Of a stretch of DNA of 33,336 nt, positions 8,536-16,800 are shown one piece after another (position 1 is the stretch's first letter; every line of letters begins with the position of its first letter). The stretch is taken from assembly GCA_047632595.1 (NCBI GenBank), contig JBLIDK010000021.1, positions 1-33,336 of the forward strand, read 5' to 3'. The DNA is from JBLIDK01 sp047632595. GTDB lineage: Bacteria; Bacteroidota; Bacteroidia; Sphingobacteriales; Sphingobacteriaceae. A program made the translations under genes and the position numbers. The notes under the pieces are model-generated. The model searched no databases. It was not told the DNA's origin and worked only from the letters and a program-made list of their open reading frames with translations.

Positions 8536-9809
8536 TGCATTAACCAATACTGAACTAAGAATGCAGCGGCACCTGCTAAATACCCCGCTAAGGCCAATAA
8601 ACCAATCTTCTTTAAGTACCAGATAAAATCAATTTTCTCAATTCCCATAACCGCTACACCAGCAGCAGATCCAATAATTAACATTGATCCACCAGTTCCA
8701 GCACAGTAGGCCATAAACTCCCAAAGTTTAGAATCAGTTGGGAAGTCAATTATTGAGTACATTCCTTGTGACGCTGCAACTAAAGGTACGTTATCAACAA
8801 TGGCACTTAACACTCCAATAACCATAACAATAACATCTTGGTTGCCTATTGAATCATTTAAGAATTGAGAAAGCAATGCTAGCTTTCCAATAGACTGTAA
8901 ACTAGCAATACCGGCTAAAATACCAAAGAAAAATAGCACACTTGAACTATCAACTTTTGCAAGAGCGTTTAATACAGAGTAGCCTGATTTTTCTTCGTGA
9001 GTTTTACTTTTGTGAAGCAATTCAGTTAAAAGCCATAAAGCACCTAATCCGAAGAACATTCCCATAAACGGAGGCAAATGTGTTACTGTTTTGAAAACAG
9101 GAACAAATAACAACATTCCAACACCAGAAAAAAGGATAATTAATCGTTCTTTTGGTGTGGTTCTAAATTTGGTTGTTTCTTTAGGAGAAACAAAACTCCC
9201 TTTAATTCTAGTAGTAAGAATGATTAAAGGAACTAACATACATATCAAACTTGGGATGAATAAAGTTTGAATAATATTTACTGCAGATATTTGATTACCA
9301 ATCCAAAGCATTGTTGTTGTAACATCACCAATTGGGCTAAATGCACCACCAGCATTGGCAGCAATTACAACCATACCAACAAATATTTTTCTAGCTACAT
9401 CGCCTTTAATAATCTTTCTAAGGAGCGAAGCCATAACAATTGAAGTAGTCAAGTTATCTAGAACTGCACTTAATACGAATGTTAAAATACAGATTACCCA
9501 AAGTAATTTTCGCTTGTCTTTAGTTGTAATTTTACTAGTTATAACGTGAAATCCATCGTGTAAATCGATAATTTCTACAATTGTCATTGCACCAAGTAAA
9601 AAGAAGAGAATTCCTGAAATTTCAGCTAAATGATGCATTAATTGCGACTCAACCATCGCATGGTCTCCGCCAAAAACAGCATAAACACCCCAAGTAAGAA
9701 CCCCAATTAATAGGGCAGGAGCAGCTTTATTAATATTTAATGTATGTTCGAATACTATTAAGGCGTATCCAATTATAAAGATGGCGATGATGGCAAATTC
9801 CCAGATCAT
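8532..9809 (-). CDS. nhaD: NhaD-type sodium:proton antiporter
   Basis: This is a 425-residue membrane protein of the ion transporter superfamily with about a dozen hydrophobic stretches. LDNLTTSIVMASLLRKI near residue 115 and AIVDNVPLVAASQGMYS in the second half form the paired NhaD signature, and the segment around ANAGGAFSPIGDVTTTMLW is also highly typical. It exports Na+ (or Li+) in exchange for protons at the cytoplasmic membrane, which fits a marine cell. Transcription is probably from its own promoter just upstream, where CAAAGGTA on the plus strand at 9838-9845 reads TACCTTTG. It converges with the YrdC-type gene, with a 4-base overlap. Confidence 0.94.
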   Translation of the reverse strand: MIWEFAIIAIFIIGYALIVFEHTLNINKAAPALLIGVLTWGVYAVFGGDHAMVESQLMHHLAEISGILFFLLGAMTIVEIIDLHDGFHVITSKITTKDKRKLLWVICILTFVLSAVLDNLTTSIVMASLLRKIIKGDVARKIFVGMVVIAANAGGAFSPIGDVTTTMLWIGNQISAVNIIQTLFIPSLICMLVPLIILTTRIKGSFVSPKETTKFRTTPKERLIILFSGVGMLLFVPVFKTVTHLPPFMGMFFGLGALWLLTELLHKSKTHEEKSGYSVLNALAKVDSSSVLFFFGILAGIASLQSIGKLALLSQFLNDSIGNQDVIVMVIGVLSAIVDNVPLVAASQGMYSIIDFPTDSKLWEFMAYCAGTGGSMLIIGSAAGVAVMGIEKIDFIWYLKKIGLLALAGYLAGAAAFLVQYWLMH

Positions 9810-9837
9810 AATTTTTCAGCGTAATTTAAAATTTTCG

Positions 9838-9845
9838 CAAAGGTA
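9838..9845 (-). promoter_or_regulatory. Candidate -7 element for nhaD
   Basis: On the minus strand the bases read TACCTTTG followed by C, a full match to the Bacteroidota -7 element TAnnTTTG, 28 bases before the nhaD ATG at 9809. I could not find a well-placed TTG at the -33 position, so this rests on one element only. Confidence 0.4.
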
Positions 9846-9928
9846 ACGAAAGCCAACTTTTAATTAGCCATTTTACTCAAGGGAATTTTTGCAATTAATA
9901 GAAACTAGTAAGATTATTGAAAATGAGC

Positions 9929-10456
9929 CTATTGAGCTTTACTTTGTGCTTCAGCTAAAATAGTTTCTACACGCTCATTAAACTTAGCAGGACCGCCAGA
10001 AACATATCCAGTGCTGCCTAATGCATCAATAGTAAATTGCTTGGTATCATCTTTTTTGTTTTCTGTAAGGTTAAATACCCATAGAGTTGGGAAACCCCTT
10101 ACTTGAAAAGCTTGTTGAAGGCTAGCATTTTGTTTTTGAAATTCTTCAGGAAGCTTTGTTCTTCTTGGGAAATCTAATTCTAAAAGAACTACATTTTCTT
10201 CTGCCCATGTTTTAAATTCAGGCTTATCAAATACTTCTCTTTTTAATTTTATACACCATCCACACCAATCACTTCCTGTAAAATTCGCCATAATTGGTTT
10301 GCCTGTAGCTTTTGAAATAGCCTGCGCTTCATTTACATCAACCAACCAACCTTCAGCATGAGCTGTATAAACTTTTTCTGAATTTTGAGCGAAAGAAACA
10401 ACAGTTCCTATCGTTAGGAAAATTGCAATAACTAGGGTATTTTTAAATCTTATCAT
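9929..10456 (-). CDS. Periplasmic thioredoxin-like protein (CxxC, DUF953/thioredoxin_7 type)
   Basis: I chose the ATG at 10456 because it is followed by a clean signal peptide (RFKNTLVIAIFLTIGTVVSFAQ); an upstream ATG at 10504 would add a polar leader. The mature protein has the active site CGWC with cysteines at 65 and 68 in GSDWCGWC, and the cis-proline loop appears later as RGFPTLWVF. About 175 residues is usual for such proteins. It should act in the periplasm as a disulfide reductase or isomerase. The partner is unknown and no DsbD-like gene is in the window. It is divergent from ubiX. Confidence 0.9.
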   Translation of the reverse strand: MIRFKNTLVIAIFLTIGTVVSFAQNSEKVYTAHAEGWLVDVNEAQAISKATGKPIMANFTGSDWCGWCIKLKREVFDKPEFKTWAEENVVLLELDFPRRTKLPEEFQKQNASLQQAFQVRGFPTLWVFNLTENKKDDTKQFTIDALGSTGYVSGGPAKFNERVETILAEAQSKAQ

Positions 10457-10532
10457 AAGTATTTTACAAGATACATGTAGCTTTTTGCTATATATTTGGA
10501 ACAAATTTAATTAAACATGGTTCTAATACACA

Positions 10533-11120
10533 ATGAATAACGTAACAAATCGTAAAATTATTGTTTCAGTATCTGGAGCAAGTGGAGCTATCTATGCTAA
10601 AACCTTTCTAGATTCTTTAGTTAAATTAAAGTCTCAAATAGCAGAAGTAGGGGTAGTTATGAGTAAAAATGCTAAAGATGTTTGGCAGTATGAACTGGGT
10701 AGCAAATCGTATGAAAACTACCCATTTAATTTTTATGAAAAAAATGACTTTTTTGCACCATTTGCATCTGGTTCAGCTAAATACGACACCATGGTTATTT
10801 GTCCATGTTCTATGGGAACCTTAGGTAGAATTAGTGCAGGAGTAAGTGATGATTTAGTAACTAGAGCGGCTGATGTAATTCTGAAGGAACGTAGAAAACT
10901 AGTATTAGTATCGAGAGATACCCCATTGAATTTAATTCATATAAAAAACATGCTAAACGTGACAGAGGCTGGTGGAATTATTTGTCCGGCAAGTCCTAGT
11001 TTTTACAGTAAACCTGCAGATTTTTCTCAATTAGCGGCAACGGTAACTGACAGAGTGCTTGATTTAATTGGATTAGATACTCAGTCCTTTCGTTGGGGAG
11101 AGGATGAATCATCCTCGTAG
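10533..11120 (+). CDS. ubiX: Flavin prenyltransferase UbiX
   Basis: UbiX joins dimethylallyl phosphate to FMN, making the prenylated flavin used by UbiD-type decarboxylases. The 195-residue protein has the flavoprotein start IIVSVSGASGAIYAK (9-23), then CPCSMGTLGRISAGVSDDL and RRKLVLVSRDTPLN, both family marks, and PASPSFYSKP near 150. The last 40 bases overlap the 3' end of nuoC on the opposite strand, so its final residues (roughly FRWGEDESSS) share DNA with nuoC codons. No ubiD is nearby. In Bacteroidota UbiX normally serves menaquinone or other decarboxylation steps; that role is inferred. Confidence 0.95.
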   Translation: MNNVTNRKIIVSVSGASGAIYAKTFLDSLVKLKSQIAEVGVVMSKNAKDVWQYELGSKSYENYPFNFYEKNDFFAPFASGSAKYDTMVICPCSMGTLGRISAGVSDDLVTRAADVILKERRKLVLVSRDTPLNLIHIKNMLNVTEAGGIICPASPSFYSKPADFSQLAATVTDRVLDLIGLDTQSFRWGEDESSS

Positions 11121-11566
11121 TCAATTTTAACCCCGTGATAAGTTTCTGCGGTTTTGTAGTTTTTTAACATCGGGTTTCCTTCCCAATCGTCTGGCATAAA
11201 TATTCTTCGAAGATCTGGGTGGTTTTCAAACAGAATCCCAAATAAATCAAATGCTTCTCGTTCATGCCAATTTGCTGTTGGATAAACGCCACTAACACTT
11301 TGAATAGAATTGGTTGAAAAAGTAGTGTTAACAGCCAACTTGTAGTTTTTTGTGATGGATGTTAAATGATAAATTACTTTAAAGCTTCCATCTTCTAAAT
11401 CAATTGCAGTAATAGATTCTAGTAAGTCAAAATCAAGATCTATACTTGATTTTAAAATAGCCATCAATTCAACTATTTGTTCAGAATCTATAGTAAAGTC
11501 TACGTATCTGTTTTTTGCTAAATTGTTTTCAATTAAAATTGTTTTTATAGTGCTTTCTAAATTCAT
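11081..11566 (-). CDS. nuoC: NADH-quinone oxidoreductase subunit C
   Basis: NuoC (30 kDa subunit) is part of the peripheral arm of complex I. The 161-residue protein has the diagnostic GVYPTANWHEREAFDLFGI (113-131), then HPDLRRIFMPDDWEGNPMLK, and ends in a short tail. It is the separate type, not fused to NuoD. It starts one base after pdxH stops, so it is the last gene of a ridA-pdxH-nuoC cluster. No nuoD follows; the convergent ubiX overlaps the last 40 bases. nuoA and nuoB are on the same strand about 9.6 kb upstream. The complex I genes are therefore dispersed here, which is unusual. Confidence 0.94.
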   Translation of the reverse strand: MNLESTIKTILIENNLAKNRYVDFTIDSEQIVELMAILKSSIDLDFDLLESITAIDLEDGSFKVIYHLTSITKNYKLAVNTTFSTNSIQSVSGVYPTANWHEREAFDLFGILFENHPDLRRIFMPDDWEGNPMLKNYKTAETYHGVKIDYEDDSSSPQRKD

Positions 11567-11567
11567 A

Positions 11568-12194
11568 CTATGGAGCTAGTCTATTAATTATCCATTTATT
11601 ATCTTTTACTAAGCTATACCTAAATCTGTCATGAAGCCTTGAAGCTCTACCTTGCCAAAATTCTATAAAAGTTGGCAAAACAATATATCCGCCCCAATTT
11701 TCTGGGCGTTCAAGTTTGCTATCTTTCGCTTCTAATTCTAATTGGTGAAAATCGTGTTCTAGACTAGTGCGATCTTCAATAACCTGACTTTGAGGTGAAG
11801 TAGAAGCACCAATTTGACTTTTTACCGGTCTTGAATGAAAATACTTATCACTTGTTTTTTCTGAAGTTTTTAATACTTTTCCTTCAATTCGCACTTGCCT
11901 TTCTAATTCGGGCCACCAAAAAGTTAAAGCTGCATAACTATTATCTTCAAGTTCTTTTCCTTTTCTACTGTTGTAATTAGTATAAAAAATAAAGCCGTCT
12001 TTGTTTATTTCTTTAAGCAAAACTATTCGAGCACTTGGAATGCCATCGCTCGTTGCAGTAGACAAAGTCATAGCATTGGCTTCCTGGTTTTCAGTTTTTT
12101 CTGCTTCCTCAAACCATTTTTTAAATTGTAGGATAGGATTAGAAATCAAATCGCTTCTATTTAACTCAAATTTTTTATAATCTTTTCGTTCCAC
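11568..12194 (-). CDS. pdxH: Pyridoxamine/pyridoxine 5'-phosphate oxidase
   Basis: PdxH is the FMN-dependent enzyme that makes pyridoxal 5'-phosphate from the pyridoxine or pyridoxamine phosphates. The 208-residue protein shows MTLSTATSDGIPSARIVLLK (43-62), FYTNYNSRKGKEL, FWWPELERQVRIEG, and the C-terminal FWQGRASRLHDRF ending in INRLAP, all typical of the family and full length. It lies 6 bases after the RidA-like gene and one base before nuoC, so the three are probably co-transcribed. Linking PLP production with a RidA-type protein makes sense because RidA family members deal with reactive imines from PLP enzymes; that link is inference. Confidence 0.96.
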   Translation of the reverse strand: MERKDYKKFELNRSDLISNPILQFKKWFEEAEKTENQEANAMTLSTATSDGIPSARIVLLKEINKDGFIFYTNYNSRKGKELEDNSYAALTFWWPELERQVRIEGKVLKTSEKTSDKYFHSRPVKSQIGASTSPQSQVIEDRTSLEHDFHQLELEAKDSKLERPENWGGYIVLPTFIEFWQGRASRLHDRFRYSLVKDNKWIINRLAP

Positions 12195-12200
12195 TTGTAG

Positions 12201-12596
12201 TTATTTTATAGATTTTAATGCAGTTACTTCTATTTCCACCAATATTTTAGGATCAATTAGATTGCTAACTTCAACCATCGTTGCGGTGGGGAATTCTTTT
12301 GAAAAAACCTCTTTATGTGCTTTTTTGATTAATTCCCAATTTTCGATGTTTTTAACATAGAAAACTACTTTAAAGATATCAGCAAAAGTACAATTAACCC
12401 TCTTTAATACCTTTTCAATTTTTTTATAGATGCTTTTGGTTTGTTGGTATTCATCGTTTGGGATATTCAAAGTGTTTGGATCAAATGCTGTTGTACCAGA
12501 AATGAATACAAAATCATTTACTACTACTGCTCTTGAGTATCCAAACTCAGTTTCCCAACCATCGCCTGTGCTTATATGCTGCATTTTACTTTTCAA
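12201..12596 (-). CDS. RidA/YjgF/UK114 family protein without the catalytic arginine
   Basis: This is a 131-residue RidA-fold protein. FVFISGTTAFDP (28-39), NIENWELIKKAHKEVF and the closing VEIEVTALKSI are typical. RidA deaminates reactive 2-aminoacrylate-type imines and relies on an arginine in the motif VEVAR. Here the equivalent stretch is MVEVSNLIDPKILVEIEV, with asparagine in that place, so it more likely belongs to one of the Rid subfamilies of unknown activity. The ATG at 12596 overlaps the upstream lipoprotein gene by 11 bases; an ATG at 12584 (residue 5) avoids this and is equally possible. It is followed by pdxH. Confidence 0.88.
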   Translation of the reverse strand: MKSKMQHISTGDGWETEFGYSRAVVVNDFVFISGTTAFDPNTLNIPNDEYQQTKSIYKKIEKVLKRVNCTFADIFKVVFYVKNIENWELIKKAHKEVFSKEFPTATMVEVSNLIDPKILVEIEVTALKSIK

Positions 12597-13059
12597 TGCT
12601 TTCTTTTGTTCTAAAATATTCTGTAAAATCTGAATAGAATAATCCCCAAGAAGCTGGAGTTTTATTTTGATTACTCCAAGTAATTTTATAAGTCGTATCT
12701 GGTTTAACTAATTCTATAAAAAAGGAAAAGTTGCCGGGTTTATTGTAATTTACTTTTTCAATTTCCATGGCTGCTAGTCGCATAAACCAAATATTTACTG
12801 AATCACTTGTGGTATTAAATAAAGGTTCTACTTCCAATTCTTGTCTAAGTTCTTGGGTCCAAACATATCCTTGACCTTTTGATGAAATCATGTATCCATT
12901 ATAGTCGCCAGTAATTCCACCACCTGAACCTACGCTAATTAGAGATGCATTTTTTGATTTCTTTGTAGCAGTAGTTTTGCTTTCATTTAAAGCATTTTTT
13001 GATTTAGAACAACCAATTAATAGTAGAAAAACAATGGTAAAACTTAAAAACTTATTCAT
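12586..13059 (-). CDS. Predicted lipoprotein of unknown function
   Basis: This is a 157-residue protein with a classical lipoprotein signal: a hydrophobic stretch ending LLLIGC with C17 as the lipidated cysteine, followed by a Lys/Ser-rich linker to about residue 40. The rest is a small soluble domain (YVWTQELRQELEVEPLFNTT, IWFMRLAAMEIEKVNYNKPG) that I cannot assign. It should sit on the periplasmic side of the envelope. It is the first gene of the minus-strand cluster with the RidA-like gene, pdxH and nuoC. An AT-rich 12-bp inverted repeat at 13109-13142 lies just upstream. Confidence 0.75.
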   Translation of the reverse strand: MNKFLSFTIVFLLLIGCSKSKNALNESKTTATKKSKNASLISVGSGGGITGDYNGYMISSKGQGYVWTQELRQELEVEPLFNTTSDSVNIWFMRLAAMEIEKVNYNKPGNFSFFIELVKPDTTYKITWSNQNKTPASWGLFYSDFTEYFRTKESIEK

Positions 13060-13108
13060 TCAATATTGATTTTGCGTTGAAATGCTAAGTTACTTGAATT
13101 AGAATATA

Positions 13109-13142
13109 TTTATTGAAATATTGAAAGTGTTATTTCAATAAA
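13109..13142. repeat. Perfect 12-bp inverted repeat between fossil gene and lipoprotein cluster
   Basis: TTTATTGAAATA at 13109-13120 is followed after 10 bases by its exact reverse complement TATTTCAATAAA at 13131-13142. It lies downstream of the BlaI/TonB fossil and 50 bases upstream of the minus-strand lipoprotein gene. With no T-tract on either side it is a poor intrinsic terminator. It could be an old terminator, or an operator for the lipoprotein-ridA-pdxH-nuoC cluster. Confidence 0.6.
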
Positions 13143-13160
13143 CATAAAAAGCTCATTCAT

Positions 13161-13173
13161 TCGCCTGAGGCGA
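13161..13173. repeat. Short GC-rich dyad
   Basis: TCGCCTGAGGCGA is a 6+1+6 perfect dyad that stands out in very AT-rich DNA. The one-base centre is too small for a hairpin loop without opening the stem. It may be a dispersed intergenic palindrome or a protein site; only one copy was noticed. Confidence 0.35.
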
Positions 13174-13189
13174 GCAAATAGGCTAGATT

Positions 13190-13688
13190 TTAAATACTGA
13201 AAATTAATTTTAAAGCAAATCGTATAGGAATAACATAGTTTACGCTTACCTTTTTTCCATCTTTTTGCCCATTGCCCATTGCCCAGGTGTCTAGGATGGC
13301 ATGTTTGAGATTACACGTAATGCTTCTTCATAGCATTCTTCCGAAATTCCCCTCTTAACTTCTACCTGAGTAATGTCCCATTTTTTATCTACTACAAATT
13401 GAACAAAAACAGGTCCTTTAACCAGAAATTCTTTTTTAAAGTAGTTTAATTGAGTGCTACTATACTCTTCTTTAGAGATTAAGGGATAGTATTGAAGTGT
13501 TTTTCCAAAAGCTTTAGGTCCTACAAAACTCTTTTTTCAAGTATGCGATCGATGGTGCTTACGGTATAGTAGGCAGGAGTTGGTGGTTCAAAAAGCGCTA
13601 GAATATCATTAAAGAAATCCTTTTCAAGCTGCCAAAGCTTTTGCATTACTTCTTCTTCTGCTTTTGTAAGTTGATTTGTTTACATCAT
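13190..13688 (-). pseudogene. Fossil fusion: BlaI/MecI-type repressor N-terminus joined to TonB-like C-terminal domain of a BlaR1/M56-type sensor
   Basis: Reading the minus strand from ATG 13688 gives MM, a stop (TAA 13682-13680), then LTKAEEEVMQKLWQLEKDF and PAYYTVSTIDRILEK, the winged-helix DNA-binding domain of BlaI/MecI/CopY repressors. A frameshift near 13531-13540 moves to FVGPKAFGKTLQYYPLISKE, still BlaI. Soon after, with no break, comes GPVFVQFVVDKKWDITQVEV and ISEECYEEALRVISNMP, a TonB C-terminal-type domain. A TAG at 13293-13291 replaces the usual tryptophan before TPG, and another frameshift near 13251-13256 leads to VSVNYVIPIRFALK. In Bacteroidota BlaI genes commonly precede an M56 peptidase carrying a TonB-like end, so one deletion removing the repressor end and the whole peptidase explains the fusion. 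Confidence 0.8.
13265..13285. repeat. Three tandem copies of TTGCCCA (7 bp)
   Basis: TTGCCCA occurs three times in a row at 13265-13271, 13272-13278 and 13279-13285, inside the TonB-like part of the fossil gene. The unit length is not a multiple of three, so gain or loss of one unit shifts the frame. It lies just where homologues have the short WTPGK-GKK turn, so repeat expansion probably helped break the gene. Confidence 0.8.
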
Positions 13689-13743
13689 AAACAAATGAGT
13701 TAGTTTTTTTTAAAACTCGTTAAAGCCCTTGTTAATGACGCTT

Positions 13744-13771
13744 TTTGAAACAAAATAATTTAGTATATTTG
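13744..13771 (+). promoter_or_regulatory. Bacteroidota-type promoter for the giant T9SS protein
   Basis: TTTG at 13744-13747 and TATATTTG at 13764-13771 are separated by 16 bases, a near-ideal match to the Bacteroidota consensus. The ATG at 13841 is 69 bases further on, leaving a leader of roughly 60 bases. The same short region also faces the start of the BlaI fossil on the minus strand. Confidence 0.6.
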
Positions 13772-13840
13772 AAGTCTTCTTGATTTTAACCGCTTGAAGA
13801 ACAAAAAACAGAATAGTACTCTTATTTTTAAATTACGATT

Positions 13841-16800
13841 ATGAAAAAATTAAACTTTGTCATTCTATTGGTATGTCTATTTGTTACCAATTCTCTATTC
13901 TCACAAGGCAATACATTCTATTCTAAAACTACCGGTAATTTAAATGTAGAAGCTACTTGGGGGTCAAACCCAGATGGAACGGGTACAGCGCCATTAAGTT
14001 TTGCTGCAGGTGATACGTTTATTACAAACGACGCATTGACTGGTGACTCTTGGACCATTGGATTGAATGGTAAACTAGTTGTTAAGAATGGCGGGATAGT
14101 TACTAAGACACAAGGAGCTACTTGGACTTTAGATTTCGAATTAGAAGATGGTTCTACCATGTACCTAAATTCAAATGCGGAAGCACAGCTAAGTTCATTA
14201 TCTCCTGTTAACATTGATTCTAATACCATAATTGTGATACATAACATGGGGCAAGCCTATTTTGACTTGCCAAATTGGAATTTTGGTCACTTAATTTTAA
14301 ATGCAATTGCTGTTGCAAATACTGTAACATTTGGCGTTCAAACTGTTAATATTCAGGGGCATCTTGAATTAATAGGTGGAACGCTTTTGGCTCAGAATAA
14401 AGGGGTTGTTATTGGGGGTGATATTACTACTGATATTACAATTGGCGCAAACTTAAAAGTAACTTCACCGGGCTTGTTAACTGGGCATCAAAATGCAGTC
14501 GGGAATGATGGTTTTTTAAACATAACGGTCAAAGATTCCATTATATTAAAAGGAACTGGCACTACTACTTTACTTCAAGGAACAATTAATTCCTATCCAT
14601 TTGAATTTAGTTTAACAGCTAACGTAATTGACTTTAGCGGGGGTGGTAGTATATTTGCACCTAATGTTTTGCCATCTGGTAATACAAAATTTAACATTAC
14701 AACAAATAAATACATTCAGTCTGGCTCAACTTCTTTTGCGGCTTTAACTCAAACGGCAAATGCGCCTTCTTTAACAGTTTTAGATAGTATGATAATTAAA
14801 GGTGGAACATTTATCGGTTCTTCTATTATTGCATCAGGTAGCCCAGTAATAACAATAGAAAATTTAATAGTAGAAGGAGGTGAGTTTTTTGTATCACAAA
14901 ATAGCGCACCGGCAACTATGACAATTGTTGGTTCTGCATATGCAACTGGCAACGGAGTCTTACATCCGTATTTTGGCCCTACTAATCAAAGTTGGATTGG
15001 TGAAATTAACTATAAAAATGACCCCCTAGTACCAAATAAACATGGTTTTATAAATAGAAGTAACACTACCTCACCTGATTTTTCTCAAGAAGGTAATGCT
15101 ACAGTAGAAAATGATAGAACTGTTGAGCTAAAAGGGAACTATTTTCTTGGTGAAGCGGATGACTTTATTTTACAGGGCACATTAAAATCAATAGACGAAA
15201 GCATAGTGCAATCTGGAAACTTGGTTTTTGGTTCAATGTTTACCATGGAACCAGGTTCAAAATTAGATATCGGGCATACTGTTGGGATTTCAGTTTCAGA
15301 ATATGCCGGAATGGTTCAAGCCGATCTTGTCACTTTTGAAGCAGACGCCACCTATAGATATAATTTAAGGGCTCCTCAAATTTCAGGAGATGGAATGCCT
15401 GGTGATATTTCAACTTTTGTAGCAGCCGGAATAAATCTGACTATGACTACAGATATTTTAATTACCGATTCGTTTTCTTTTGATGCGGCAGATACTGCAA
15501 TTGTTATAACTGATGAAACTAATTTTATTGCCTTATCTCAAACTAATAAAAACTACAACAGTTCACCAACACGTTTTGTAAATGGTCCAATAGGACAAGT
15601 GTTTGATATAGCTGACAGTGTAACTCTTCCTACAGGAGATATAGTAAATGATGAATACCATTTCTTAGAAACGGGTTTAGTTGGTGGAATAATTGCAACT
15701 CCAATATTTGCAGAATTAATATACAATAACCCAACAGATGATGGTTATGATATAGACGTTTTTGAAGCTGCCCTTGGTGGGGTAGATAGTTTAAGCTATA
15801 GAAATATTACTGGAGCAGCAGATGTTGCCAACATAGTTTTACATTATGACCAAAATAATCCAGGGATAAACTTTGAAGACAGTTTAGTTATTGCTCATTG
15901 GAGTGGAACAGAATGGACTGGACTAGCAGGTATTGTAGATAAAATCAATAATACAGTTAGCCTTGAAGCACCTACTGCCTTAAGAGGTCAGTTTGCTTTA
16001 TCGTCAAAATTAACATCAGGTAACTTTGGAGAGTTAATTCCTCCTACTCCGTTATTTTCATCTGATACAAATAAGGTTTGTGTTGGTGGAGTTATTTCAT
16101 TCTCTAATGAGTCAATTTTGGATGATAACGTAACTTGGGGTTTTCCAGGTGGAAGTCCTGCAAATTCAAATGATGAAAAACCTGTTATTACTTATTCTAC
16201 TCCTGGAACGTACAACGTAACCTTAACAGCAACAAACGCAGCTGGAAGTGTAGAATTAATTGAAACAGCATATATTGAAGTTCTTGCAAAACCAATAGCA
16301 GCTATTACAGCACCAAGTTCAATTTGCTTTGGCGAGGAGTTTAATTTAAGCTTTAATGGAGACCAAACGGGCCTGACTTCATATTCTTGGAACTTAGGTG
16401 ACGATGGTGATGATTTTAGCGGTGGCGGACCTTTTGATACTACGTATTTAACCACAGGAAATTTTGATATTACACTAACAGTAATTAATGATAACAATTG
16501 TGTAAGTCTAGAAGCAACAAAATCAGTTTTAGTAAAAGAACTTCCTATAGCTTCTTTCACTTTTCCAACAGACCTTTGTTTTGGAGAAGATGGAGATTTT
16601 GAATTTGATGGAGTTGACAATGCAAGTGCTACCTACGAATATTACTTTGAAGAAGGTGTAGTTAACGCTGGAAATGGGAAAGGGCCTATTAATGTTACTT
16701 TCCCAACAGATGGAGATAAGGAAGTGAAATTAGTCGTAAAGCTTAATGGATGTGTATCAGATACTGCGAGAAACACCACAGATGTAAATGAAGAACTAAT

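Noticed and set aside
16192..16620. Long open frame on the minus strand inside the giant gene
   Set aside because: It has a low-complexity, Ser/Pro-rich product with no motif, and lies opposite clear PKD-repeat codons. It is an antisense shadow.
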